DNA from: Sphaeroforma sirkka
Taxonomy: Eukaryota; Opisthokonta; Ichthyosporea; Ichthyophonida
Assembly (NCBI GenBank): GCA_001586965.3
Contig: LUCW03001557.1
Location: 90,001-137,645, forward strand
Direction: 5' to 3'
DNA length: 47,645 nt
Part shown: piece by piece, positions 38,501 to 47,645 of the stretch
How the letters are laid out: every line of letters begins with the position of its first letter
How positions within the stretch are numbered: position 1 is the first letter of the stretch
Translations under genes and position numbers: made by a program
Notes under the pieces: generated by a model
Seen by the model: the letters and a program-made list of their open reading frames with translations, nothing else
Databases searched by the model: none
Told to the model about the DNA's origin: nothing

Positions 38501-40238
38501 TGTAGACCTCAGTGTACTTTATAATCGTTGAACGTTCAGTTGGGATTTGCAGTACGGTTTGCCACTTTTTTGTGGTTTGAATGAACTTGTTCAGTATGCG
38601 ACCGTTGAGGTACGGACAGACTTTCTGGTTGCTTACTCGAATGTGTTGGTCACTTGTATATCGCAGCTATGGCGACGACGACGACGATGACGATGACGGT
38701 GAAAAGGGTACGCAAGTTGGAATGACTGGCACGAGTGTGGACCCTCTGGTGCAGTTCAGAAACTGGTACGAACTTAATAGACTAGGTATGCTTTCTTAGT
38801 GTCTATGGCTTATAAAAGTGTGGCTGTTATTAATTCTTGTTGATGAGAATCGATGATATGATGACTGGCACACATTTCTGCCCCATGCGGCTATCTGAAT
38901 CGCACTTCAGGTGTTATGTCTTTTTACTTGATGATTAGACATATCGCAGCAAAAGTTGAGATAGTGCCATAACTTCTGCAGCTTCTGCAGCATATTGCTC
39001 GAATGCTTTCTTATTCGCGAAACCTGCTAGTGCTTGCATGACTGACAGTCGCTGAATTGTGATTGTCCATTGCAGTGCCTGTACACAAAGATGAGGCAGA
39101 GACGGCTTTCAGGAGGAAATTGCGTATGGCCAAGGTGCCTCTGATGCTCCCGCGTGGCTTTCCTGATCCAGAGGTTCGCAAGGCTTACACTCATCCAGCA
39201 GTGGACACCAGTACAGAATCCTTCGAGTTTGGCGACCCTGACATAGACAAGTATGAATCCGTGTACAATTTGTTTAGCGTCATACCTTCGCACCACTCGA
39301 TTAACTTTGATCGCAGTCTTCATTGCATTGATTAGTGCTGTCTTGTCATAAATTTGGGAAATCGCGTTATACTTGCGTGAGCGTTTTAACCTCAAGACAC
39401 TCTTCTTGTTGTAGGCTGCGTGAGTATGCATCGGCCATGTTCAATTGGGATTATGAGCGTACAGACGAGATGCTATTGCCAGTGGTGAGGCGGCGGATGA
39501 ACCCCGACAAGCAGCAACGTAGACAGCCTACGTTACATGCCTACTTTGCGCCACAGGCGCAGTTGGTCAACCGCAGCATCGAGAGCAAGCGCGTGAAGAC
39601 AGCCATCAGCCTGCAGAGGAAGAAGAAGGGTGTGTTGTATTTGGTGACAGTAAGTGTTGATTGATGAGGAATTGAGAGGATGCATCGGAAATGTATATGA
39701 TGAGCTACAAATAGAGCATCAAAAGGCAGACGAGCAATTAGCTGTAAGTAAATGTTGTGGGAAAGTAGATTATAAGTATGTTGGTCATAGTACTATGCGA
39801 AGTAGCAATGCAAATTATGAAGAAGGGACGAGGCTCAAACAATTGACTTTGTTTGTGGTCTTAGCCAAGAAGCTTTAAGTTTTAGTTTGTAGCATATAGT
39901 GACGATATTCAGATTCGACGCCTGGTTTCCGTGTTCATATGTTGATATCTTGTTGAGAAATATTGTTTAGTTATTGCTAGGGCTCATCTATCTTAGTCAA
40001 ATTTTATTTTATGGAGAGTGTGATGAATTAATGCAGTTTTGTGATTTCGTACGTTCCAGTGCTTGAAGCAACTAAGAAGAGGAACAAGAAGATTCGGAAG
40101 AAACAAATGGAATACAGACCTAAGAAGAGGAAGGCCACTTCTCATGGGAGCACTGACGGGACAACCGCATCCACGAGCAAGGCCGCGAAAGTAGTTGGCA
40201 AATCGAAGGCTACGCGAAATGTGACTCGCGAGTCCTGA
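26542..40238 (+). CDS. ERCC5: XPG/Rad2 (ERCC5) structure-specific endonuclease, 23 exons
   Basis: Exons: 26542-26616, 27226-27319, 27909-28003, 28294-28341, 28764-28831, 28971-29044, 29559-29857, 30150-30368, 30668-30757, 30878-30929, 31089-31160, 31509-31626, 31835-32121, 32508-32672, 32845-34545, 35789-35921, 36206-36326, 37213-37368, 38324-38445, 38667-38785, 39076-39250, 39415-39629, 40060-40238. All phases agree, giving 1558 aa (human XPG 1186). This nuclease makes the 3' incision in nucleotide excision repair. The N-nuclease domain (1-95) begins MGVNGLWHL and has catalytic D30 and D77 (IIVFDGAAP) at the human positions. The spacer (about 150-1190) is acidic, with a LPADIQHEIL block near 255-270 and three UIM-like helices (LQMAIAMSL, LQMALALSL, LQQALALS). 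The I-nuclease domain has E1235/E1237 (SEAEAQC), D1256/D1258 (TEDSDIFLFGA) and D1307 (GSDYTEGI). A PIP-box-like QPTLHAYF (1465-1472) and a Lys/Arg-rich tail (NLS) follow. Exons 5 and 6 boundaries are less certain. Introns 15 and 18 are minisatellites. Confidence 0.95.
34546..35430. repeat. 90-bp minisatellite, ten copies, filling XPG intron 15
   Basis: Ten head-to-tail units of 89-90 bp, marked by GCCACACTCG at 34564, 34654, 34743, 34832 (changed), 34924, 35014, 35104, 35193, 35283 and 35373. From the third unit on, two versions alternate: CTTCTAATGTCTATGTAATG with GTGACATG, and CTTCTATTGTCTATGTTATG with GTGGCATG. The array begins at the exon 15 donor AAGCG|GTGGGT, and units contain GAGCG|GTGTGT. 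Because 90 is divisible by three, false open frames run across it. Confidence 0.95.
37369..37870. repeat. 62-bp minisatellite, eight copies, at the start of XPG intron 18
   Basis: Eight units of 62-70 bp built on GTGTGTGAGTGTGTTTGATA, AGTGAAAGGTGG, and GTGTCTATGTGTGGCGTGTG. The first unit begins exactly at the splice donor (CGCATG|GTGTGTGAG). Later units repeat the context as GTGTG|GTGTGTGAG. Confidence 0.93.
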
Positions 40239-40625
40239 ACGTATGCATGATGAAATTACCAACAGGTGTAGTGTATGCATTTGTGATTCAGTATTTAAAT
40301 TGATGAAGAAAATTTCAAGAAAAGTAAATTGTTACTTCCGGCGAGAATGGTTAGTTAGTGAATTAGCATTTATATTCAAATAAGCGAGTACTGCCTGCAA
40401 CCGAGCCCAGATCAAAGGTTTTAAAAAATCTTCGAAATATATTGATTCAAGACGAGGAAAAATCTCAGAGCAAGATGAAATGTGCATATCCATTCATCAG
40501 CCAGTGGTGTATGATTCAGGACGAGATGAAACATTCGTAAACAATTGTTCTGGCCATCAAATGAAAAGATTGGAGAAACAGAGCTATTCAGCTCAGATTC
40601 CCACTCTTGTACTAACAGAAATCGA

Positions 40626-40631
40626 AATAAA
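40626..40631 (+). promoter_or_regulatory. Candidate poly(A) signal of XPG gene
   Basis: First clear AATAAA after the XPG stop, 388 bases downstream. A nearer non-canonical signal is possible. Confidence 0.3.
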
Positions 40632-40707
40632 CTACGTTACATCATGACCGTAATGGTCTGTTTGGTTTGTAGTAGCATATAGAACCCTATTTAATTCGGT
40701 TTGGGTA

Positions 40708-40813
40708 TCTTTATTTGTTTACACACTATTGCTATATACAATGCCTGATGTCCGGGGTGGACTTGTGGCTACCGGCAGGTGTTGGCACTTCCCGTGACCC
40801 TGCTTTTCAGGGG
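40708..40813. repeat. Dispersed repeat, copy 1 (TTTATTTGTTTACAC...)
   Basis: About 105 bp beginning CTTTATTTGTTTACACACTA and continuing through TATATACAATG, CCGGCAGGTGT to TTTTCAGG. It recurs at 41081-41186, with a short third piece near 40858-40877. It flanks the LINE fragment on both sides. Confidence 0.85.
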
Positions 40814-40883
40814 AGTGTTTAGGGGTTTTTTTTATAGGGTTTTAGGGTTAGGTATCATTTTTTGTTTACATGCTATTGGATTT

Positions 40884-41054
40884 CTTTGGGTGGAATTCAA
40901 CACCGGAGCGTTTGCCCCATACATAAGCATGGTTGAGGCCTAGTTGCAACTTGATGTGATTGCGGTTGTATAATGCTAGGTCGTCGACCCAGCCAAGAGA
41001 GCCTCGGGGGTCGAAACCCTAAAACTTTAGCAATGCTATCAAGTAGCGGGTCAA
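40884..41054 (-). mobile_element. LINE fragment (reverse-transcriptase region), second copy
   Basis: Minus-strand sequence homologous to 43012-43175 of the larger LINE. It encodes DPLLDSIAKV, then after a 10-bp insertion PRGSLGWVDDLALY and a GKRSGVEFHP end. The larger copy has DPLLDSLEKV, DPNGFLGWVDDMSLY and GRRSGVEFHP. The insertion (41013-41022, GAAACCCTAA on the plus strand) is telomere-like. Both fragment ends lie inside the RT gene, so it is a deletion remnant. Confidence 0.88.
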
Positions 41055-41080
41055 TAGTTTACGGTTTTTAGGGTTAGGTA

Positions 41081-41186
41081 CCTTTATTTGTTTACACGCT
41101 ATTGCTATATACAATGGCTTGTGTCCGAAGACCTGTGGCGGCCGGCAGGTGTCGCAGTTTGTGCCTTAATCCCTGTTTTCTCAGGT
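41081..41186. repeat. Dispersed repeat, copy 2
   Basis: Second copy of 40708-40813, preceded by GGTTTTTAGGGTTAGGTA where copy 1 has only GGTTTGGGTA. It therefore carries an apparent extra TTAGGGTT. Confidence 0.85.
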
Positions 41187-41456
41187 AGAGGCTAACTGAA
41201 CTGTCTAATGGCTGAGTTGTTGCGCTGCGTTTAGTTTGCTATGTGGCTTGGTTTCTTTGGGTATGTAGTTCTATGGGTTGTTTTAGTAGTAGTTTGTAAA
41301 TCCTAACTGGTTGGAAACAAGTGCTGAGAATATACTATGACCGATTTGCATTTCGTATTACTGAATATGAGAGAGAGACCAGTAGCGGCACTACTGTCTC
41401 GGACTCACTACCGCATCACCGGGTTGCAATTTGCAGCTGTGTCTGCCGGTAGGCGC

Positions 41457-43112
41457 TTAGGACGGATGTGTTCTAGGAGGTGGGCGTTTCATCGCAGGAT
41501 GTTTGTTGATATAATTGCTATTCAGCTTCAAGTCAATGCAAATCTGTCGTAGGCATATTTGCCAACACTTGGTAAAATCAGGTGGATCTAGACTGCTAGT
41601 GATATAGGAGAGAGTGATATCTATTGGGATGTTGTTTTCTAAATCCTGATCTATATCGAACAGGGGGTGAATGTGGTGGTGGGGTAGTGTGCGTTTCCAA
41701 TACTGTGGTGTGATTATGTACGCTGCTGCCTCTGGGTGAAGCGTATTGAAATCTATTTGCGGATTATCAATCCACAGTACTCTATTGGGTTGCTGGCCAC
41801 GATCTATACTAGCCAGTGATGGCCATATAAATTCATTGCCTGGGTGTGTACCATTTACACGTAACGTATGAACTACAGTAGTCATGAAACGCGGCACTGG
41901 AAACACTTTTTCTATGAGTATGATTGGTTCTATCGGTCCCTTGTGTATATATACTAGTTGATCGTGAATCGTTAGCATGTCTGTATAGCGCTTGCGACTA
42001 CTAAGTGCCTCTAGCAGTGTCTTATTAACTACTACGCCTTTCTGTGGTGCGATCAGTTTTGACACAAACTCTAACACGAAGGGACATGTAAAGTGTGTGG
42101 GAGTGAACTTTCTAGCGCTACAGCCGATGCATGCGAGACCTGCCGGGGTCTTTTCTAGCGTGAAACAGAACCTGTGTAATATGTAGAACAGGAAGATCGT
42201 CGGAACTCGGAAGAGAAGACTGCTGAAGCTGTGATGTTCCAGCGGTGTGTCGAATCGGTAGCGTTCTTCTTCGCCGGGGTAGATGAGCCGAAATCTCAGC
42301 TCGCGTGCTGCCTCGCGGTGTAGCGCACCTTCTTCCTTGTTTGGTTTCTTTTTGGTATAGAAAGTCTTCAATTGCCTGTATAGTTTATAATATGGATAAA
42401 AATAGATGTTCTCGCGAGCGAGCATGGTGAGTCCCATCGGGGTGAAAACGGATTTCCGTTTGTTCATATAGTCTTGCAGTGGATTTCTGATTGACATTCT
42501 ACTAATATGATTGATTAAACTTACACATTGCCACTCACACAGTGCCTGAGCATCAAGCAAGCCACAAAATTTGATCGAATTACGCATAGTAGGTGTGAAA
42601 CTCTTAGGCGGGTCTTTCTGTGCCGCTGTGGATGTAATATATCCTACAGCACGATGGAGCACAAAGTTTAGTTGGAATAACTGTTTGTCTATCACTTCAG
42701 TGAGTGATTTATCGGCTAAAGGGATAAAACAGAGTCCATAAGTGATTTTGGAGAGTATAAACACTCGAAAAATTATCAGCTTGTTATGCGGGTGCAAGTG
42801 ATCTCCAGCTCGAAAGCCGAAAGGACCGCTATCGGTTATTGCATTATTGAGCGTGGTGGTTCTATTTGCAAGCATCTCTACTATATTGATTCCTTTTGGG
42901 CTCATTGGAAACCCAAGGTATCGTGCAGTCTTAGTGGATTGTATACTACATTGATCGAGCACAAATGTAAATCGGTCCTTTGGGTTTTCTGGTGCTATGT
43001 ATAGTGACTTTAGTGGGTGGAACTCAACACCAGAACGTCTGCCCCACACGGCTGCGAGATTAAGACACTGCTGTAGTTTCAGGGTGTTTTCGATTGTATA
43101 GTGACATGTCAT
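41457..43112 (-). pseudogene. LINE ORF2, region after the RT active site
   Basis: An intact 551-residue frame continuing from the RT palm. It starts with homology to the thumb region (RRSGVEFHPLKS, RYLGFPMSPKG). Near residue 330 it has a zinc-ribbon-like cluster ACIGCSARKFTPTHFTCPF (C-x2-C ... H-x2-C), typical of the zf-RVT region after LINE reverse transcriptases. The upstream RT core is in another frame, with the shift near 43.09 kb. Confidence 0.85.
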
Positions 43113-43708
43113 CTACCCAACCGAGAAACCCATTGGGGTCAACTTTCTCGAGACTGTCTAAAAGTGGGTCTATATATATATTAAATAATGTAGGGGCTAT
43201 TGGGTCGCCCTGGGTCAATCCATTCTTTCGAGCGAATTTTGGACCCAACACTTGCTGGTACGTAACGCGCGAAGTCACATTGAGATACATATTTTTGAAC
43301 AAACTGATGAGTTGTGTGGGTACATGTCTATTGTGTAGTAAACGCCACAACCTGTCCAATCGCACAGAATCGTATGCTTTCTTAATGTCTAGGAATATCT
43401 GATGTGTAGGTGCATCTGTAGGATTGGCCTGGTTTATATATTCGTGTAATGTCAGTGCGTGTAAAGCAAGAATAGCCGGATTTGAATCCACCTTGTCTTT
43501 TGTGTGTTTTAAATGCATCTAATTTGTTAATATGACTGAGCAACACGATTTGGAAGATGCGTCTTAATATCTGGGTGAGCGTTATAGGTCGGAATTGCTC
43601 TGGACCTAACGGTATATCAATCTTAGGGATAGGTACTATAAGAGTGCATAGCCATGCATCAGGTATCTCTCCCGTGTGAAGTATCTTAGTGAATAACAGG
43701 TGCAACAC
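43060..43708 (-). pseudogene. LINE ORF2, reverse-transcriptase core
   Basis: Two frames (43708-about 43500 and 43518-43060) together give the RT fingers and palm: PLGPEQFRPITLTQILRRIF, GFKSGYS, FLDIKKAYDSV (first catalytic Asp), NGLTQGDPIAPTLFNIY, and GWVDDMSLY in place of the usual YADD box. The two acidic residues of the DD box are kept. A frameshift lies near 43.50 kb and another just after the DD box. Confidence 0.9.
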
Positions 43709-44277
43709 CTTGAGAATTGGCGATTTGGGATTGAGTTTCCCTGGTCTTTGTGGCCTCTAGGGTACGGTTCTATTGCAGCTTTTAAGAGATCGATATGTAT
43801 GCCATCCGGGCCTGAGCCTTTTCGACTATCGTATCTCAAAATTGCATCCATAATATTTCCTGTAGTGAAAACATCATGGTCTATCGGGATAAATTCTGAG
43901 TGTGTGTTTTCTCTGGTATCTTGTAGAAGGCATCTCTGTTGAATAACTTTTAAAAAAAACGAACTAATAATATGTGCAGTTGGTTCTGTGGTATTTGGTA
44001 TAGTGGGTTGTCTTGTTCTAGATTTTCGCTGTTTAGAGAACAACCTGACTATAGCATCATTGGGTACTCGTTCTGTGGAGCGGAGGGGTGTGCATGATCT
44101 ATGAGGATTACTTTCTAAGAAGTAACCGTAGAAACAGCCTTGTGCTCGTTTCCAAAACTGATTGATTATAGAGTCGTATATGATTTTGATATCATTCTGA
44201 TCTGAGTTCTGAACTCGTTTTATCCATGTCTTAGCAAACACCCGAATTCTGGCGCAAAATGTACGTGTATAGCGCAC
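43636..44277 (-). pseudogene. LINE ORF2, linker before RT
   Basis: A 213-residue frame whose second half contains ILRYDSRKGSGPDGIHIDLL, the K-x-PGPDGI-type motif that opens LINE RT domains. The first half is the variable linker after the endonuclease. The frame breaks near 43.67 kb. Confidence 0.85.
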
Positions 44278-45030
44278 ATTTTTTTGCAGTTATAGGTTCG
44301 AATGCGATATCTGTTGTAGCCCTGAGATGGCATACATTCTATGTCTGCAGGTTTAGTGTGTACTGTCTGAGTATCTGGTGATTCAATTTGTATTGCAAAT
44401 ACCCACTCGTGATCTGTCCTGAGCCCGATATCTTTACAACGTATAAGAGATAGTGATGTCTTTGTGCGTGCTTGTGCATATACGTGATCGACCCGTATAT
44501 TCCCAGATTGCGATGGGAGTACATGATCTAGCCTATGTAGTCGTGTGTAGAATTCGATCGATTCTCTGCGCGCAGGAGAAATGATTTTATCGTCGCCATA
44601 TTCGATATCACGAAAATTCATGTCGCCACACAACACGTGTGGTTTGCAATTCAGAGATAATAGCACATTATATACATCATCCCCTAGGGATGGCGCCAAA
44701 TATACACAAGCAACAGTCACTGCGCGAAACGTGAAAGCCACGAAATATTGACTAAAAGCGTGCAATCTAAATTGATATGCATTGTGTCTACTAATCACGG
44801 CAACACCGTTATTTCTGCCCCCCGCGATGAGCACTGGCCGAAGGCGGTGAGGCGTAGATCAGATTTGTATTAGTATTATTACACACAGCATTCAAACGAT
44901 CGGTATAACCCCAGGTCTCTACTAAACACAGGGCATCGCATTGACTGCAAAGTGAGCGTATTATTTCGTATTGTTTAGCTACATTCATTAGAGAATTTAG
45001 ATTGACATAATACACGAGAATGTCACTCAT
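44220..45030 (-). pseudogene. LINE ORF2, apurinic-like endonuclease
   Basis: 45030-44809 encodes the start (YVNLNSLMN, DALCLVETWGYTDR). After a frameshift, 44834-44220 continues with NNGVAVISRH, VACVYLAP, HVLCGDMNFRDIEYGDD, RVDHVYAQ and TDHEWV. These are the metal-binding Glu (ETW), the GD-N and the terminal DH of endonuclease/exonuclease/phosphatase-fold LINE endonucleases. The enzyme would nick the target for target-primed reverse transcription; this copy is broken. Confidence 0.88.
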
Positions 45031-45114
45031 TGTGATTTCATCTTACTATCAGTACGGGTTTGTATAAAGTCAGAGAGTTCCTTTCTCGTTTCTGGATCAC
45101 TGATTGGTGGTGAG

Positions 45115-45967
45115 TTAAACCCATCTCCTAAGACTGCGAACTAATTCATCTTCAGATAGATTATCTAACGATTCATCATCATTGCCTTCGAGTCTAGTTC
45201 TAGCCCGTTCGTTATCGCTATCGCTTTGACACTTACGTTTGAGGTATGACGATAATTTAGTGATCTCTGATTGTACTTCCATATGATCACTCTCTGACCT
45301 AGCAGATGTTTGTATATCTGCGGGCGAACTAATAGTTATGGCGAGTGTGTTTGTTATATTGGAACTAGTGGTTGTTGTTTCGGAATCTGTAGAATTTGCT
45401 TTAGATTTAGGCTGTGTTGGATCGTCGGGTACTCTACTGAGCAGGTATGCGAGCACTCTAGGGTACTGGGGTGGACATTTCTCACGTTCTAGTGCACTTT
45501 TATAAGCGGTGGTTAAACGAGTACGTGCTCCATTGATTGCGATATAGATTGGTCACATTCATAGGGTCGGCGCCTTTGTTTGTACGCCAGCCGCGTGCTA
45601 ATAGAATCTGTTTGGTTTTAGAACTAAAGCGTGCAGGAACGACTAATTCAACTGCGCTTCGATCTTTGTAAAGATACGAAGCGTGTAAGATGGGGATATT
45701 TTTCAATAAGTGAAAGTTCCATAGCCATTTCGATAGGTGTTTGTTGGTTGGAAGTGATCCATCCTCTAAAGCGTGAGTGTTGCAGTTAAAGTATAGTGCA
45801 GAGAGCTCCCAGTGATCCTGACAATCCCAAATAGATGGGGGTTTGCTTGGCTTAAAAGAGAGCTTCCTGTGCCTCGCGAGAGGATGGGCTTCTAGTTTGA
45901 TTGAGCATTTCTTTAAAAATGATTTCGGTCCAGGCCTTTGCTTCGGGTCCGATTGTGATTCGCCCAA
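45115..45967 (-). pseudogene. LINE ORF1 region (gag-like), two frames
   Basis: 45967-45500 encodes a basic, Trp-containing segment (RHRKLSFKPSKPPSIW, NKHLSKWLWNFHLL) and 45456-45115 an acidic Ser/Thr-rich tail. Neither matches a family I can name. Position upstream of the endonuclease and shared strand make an ORF1 RNA-binding protein the natural reading, interrupted by a frameshift near 45.48 kb. Confidence 0.6.
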
Positions 45968-46128
45968 ATTGGGAAATCAGTGGTGTTCATGGTTGGCATA
46001 GGTGTATGTGTGTCTGTTGTGTTGGTTGCTTGGTGTAGTTTGCGTTTGAGCTGTTCATTCTCTACTTTGAGTTGATTGTTCTGTTCTTGTAGAGACTATA
46101 AGCAGACTCAAGTCTATTCAGGCGCTCT

Positions 46129-46347
46129 TCAACACTTTTTTCTCACCCTTACCTTGGTGTTGCCTTTCTCAGATGTACGTACCTTATTGACATTTTCCTC
46201 TAGTTGAGATATCTTCACGTTGATCGGCTTGAGTGCTGTTTCCATTGTCGCTCGGATCAGGCTTGCTAGATCGTCCCCCCGTAAGAGGTATGGCCCCGGC
46301 CATGGCGTCGTCAACTTATGACTAGCCCTTTTGCCGGCCAAAATCAA
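46129..46347 (-). pseudogene. LINE ORF1 N-terminal part (coiled-coil-like)
   Basis: A 72-residue frame with a segment ISQLEENVNKVRTSEKGN that resembles a short coiled coil, as expected near the N-terminus of LINE ORF1 proteins. It is separated from the next ORF1 piece by stops around 46.0-46.1 kb. Confidence 0.5.
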
Positions 46348-46349
46348 CC

Positions 46350-46420
46350 GGCTGTGGTCTAGTGGTATTTCGGTACTTTGTTGATGTGGTGGTCACGTGT
46401 TCAATTCTTGGTGTGGGAAA
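46350..46420 (+). ncRNA. tRNA-derived pol III promoter / SINE-like head
   Basis: GTGGTCTAGTGG (46354-46365) fits the tRNA A box. GTGTTCAATTC (46398-46408) is close to the B box GGTTCGANTC, at normal spacing. The stems pair poorly, so this is not a working tRNA. It starts directly beyond the LINE ORF1 in the opposite orientation and is followed by AT-rich sequence and the 7-bp satellite, so a SINE head with a degenerate tail is plausible. Confidence 0.5.
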
Positions 46421-46484
46421 TTTTCTTGGCGATTTTGGGGGTTTGGGTGTTTCTATTGTTTGGCGTTCACTTTAAACTTTGATG

Positions 46485-47645
46485 TTGTGTTCACGTCTAA
46501 AATTTAAATTTTGTCAATTTGAGATGTGCTTAAAATATATAAATTTCAAAAGTGAAATATATAAATTTAAAATTTAAAATATATAAATTTCAAAAAAATT
46601 TATAAATTTCAAAAGTTTTTTAAAATTGTTTTAAGATTTAAAATTTAAATTTAAAAATTTAAAATTTAAAATTTTTAAAATTTTTTAGGTTTAAAATTTA
46701 AAATTTAAAATTTAAAATTTAAAATTTTAAATTTAAGTTTTAAAATTTAAAATTTAAAATTTATTTAAGATTTAAAATTTAAAATTTAAAATTTAAAATT
46801 TAAAATTTAAAATTTAAAGGTTTAAAATTTAAAATTTAAAATTTAAAATTTAAAATTTAAAATTTAAAATTTAAAATTTAAAATTTTAAATTTAAAATTT
46901 AAAAATTTAAAATTTAAAATTTAAAATTTAAAATTTAAAATTTAAAATTTAAAATTTAAAATTTAAAATTTAAAATTTAAATTTAAAATTTAAAATTTAA
47001 AATTTAATTTAAAATTTAAAGGTTTAAAATTTTAAAATTTAAAATTTAAAATTTAAATTTAAAATTTAAAATTTAAAATTTAAAAGTTTAAATTTAAAAT
47101 TTAAAATTTAAAATTTAAAATTTAAAATTTAAAATTTAAAATTTAAAATTTAAAGTTTAAAATTTAAAATTTAAAATTTAAAATTTAAAATTTAAAAGTT
47201 TAAAATTTAAAATTTAAAATTTAAAATTTAAAATTTAAAATTTAAAATTTAAAATTTAAAATTTAAAATTTAAAATTTAAAATTTAAAATTTAAAATTTA
47301 AAATTTAAAATTTAAAATTTAAAATTTAAAATTTAAAATTTAAAATTTAAAATTTAAAATTTAAAATTTAAAATTTAAAATTTAAAATTTAAATTTAAAA
47401 TTTAAAATTTAAAATTTAAAATTTAAAATTTAAAATTTAAAATTTAAAATTTCCCAAATTTAAAATTTAAAATTTAAAATTTAAAATTTAAAATTTAAAA
47501 TTTAAAATTTAAAATTTAAAATTTAAAATTTAAAATTTAAAATTTAAGGAATTTAAAATTTAAAATTTCAAATTTAAAATTTAAAATTTAAAATTTAAAA
47601 TTTAAAATTTAAAATTTAAAATTTAAAATTAAAATTTAAAATTTA
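46485..47645. repeat. (TTTAAAA)n satellite, over 1.1 kb, running off the window
   Basis: Nearly continuous 7-bp units TTTAAAA (equally AAATTTA), with early irregular units and rare interruptions such as AAAGGTTTAAA, TTTTTAGGTTTAAAA, TTTCCCAAATTT and AAGGAATTT. The unit is fully self-complementary in blocks (AAATTT). The right end is cut by the window edge. Confidence 0.97.

Larger units (their letters stand above)
41457..46347 (-). mobile_element. APE-type non-LTR retrotransposon (LINE), frameshifted
   Basis: On the minus strand the order is a gag-like ORF1 region, then an apurinic-like endonuclease, then reverse transcriptase with a C-terminal zinc-finger-like region. This is the standard order of endonuclease-bearing LINEs. 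The coding frame changes at about 44.82, 44.25, 43.67, 43.50 and 43.09 kb, so this copy is dead. Element ends are not defined: no poly(A) tail or target duplication was seen. The upstream side meets a tRNA-like sequence and a satellite. Confidence 0.88.

Noticed and set aside
41337..41552. Plus-strand 71-aa frame at the LINE 3' end
   Set aside because: It overlaps the minus-strand LINE frame and has no recognisable feature.

Overview
This window is nuclear DNA from an intron-rich eukaryote. The genes are split into many short exons with GT/AG introns, and large (AT)n microsatellites lie inside introns. Short telomere-like motifs (TTTAGGG / TTTTAGGG) are scattered throughout, and there is a decayed non-LTR retrotransposon. 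I cannot fix the lineage from sequence alone. A unicellular holozoan of the ichthyosporean type is my best guess; an alga or another protist is possible.

I rebuilt five coding units by joining exons whose splice phases agree. 5473-8440 (-): a two-exon AAAP-family amino-acid transporter (530 aa). 11339-17409 (+): a six-exon class 3 lipase (438 aa) with Ser-Asp-His. 18032-18759 (-): a starch-binding CBM20 domain in two exons. 19326-25667 (-): an eleven-exon IMP-specific 5'-nucleotidase (ISN1). 26542-40238 (+): a 23-exon XPG/Rad2 DNA-repair endonuclease (1558 aa). ISN1 and XPG diverge from a shared 874-bp interval. Lipase and CBM20 converge. A phase-matched splice would join ISN1 directly to CBM20, giving a 520-aa nucleotidase/starch-binding fusion.

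From about 40.7 kb to the right edge the window is repeat territory. It holds a small LINE fragment flanked by a duplicated repeat, then a larger frameshifted APE-type LINE on the minus strand (41.46-46.35 kb). A tRNA-like pol III box pair follows, and then more than 1.1 kb of a 7-bp TTTAAAA satellite that runs off the end. The first 5.4 kb and 8.4-11.3 kb hold no gene I can support.

The most unusual signal is a pattern rather than a gene. In several introns of three genes, tandem repeats start exactly at the 5' splice site and copy the exon-intron junction, so spare donor sites follow the real one. In two further places a telomere-like motif lies between the two halves of a fresh direct duplication, one of which duplicates a 3' splice site. 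Comparing two LINE copies shows a 10-bp telomere-like insertion. Together these suggest that short duplications and telomere-like insertions are reshaping introns in this genome.
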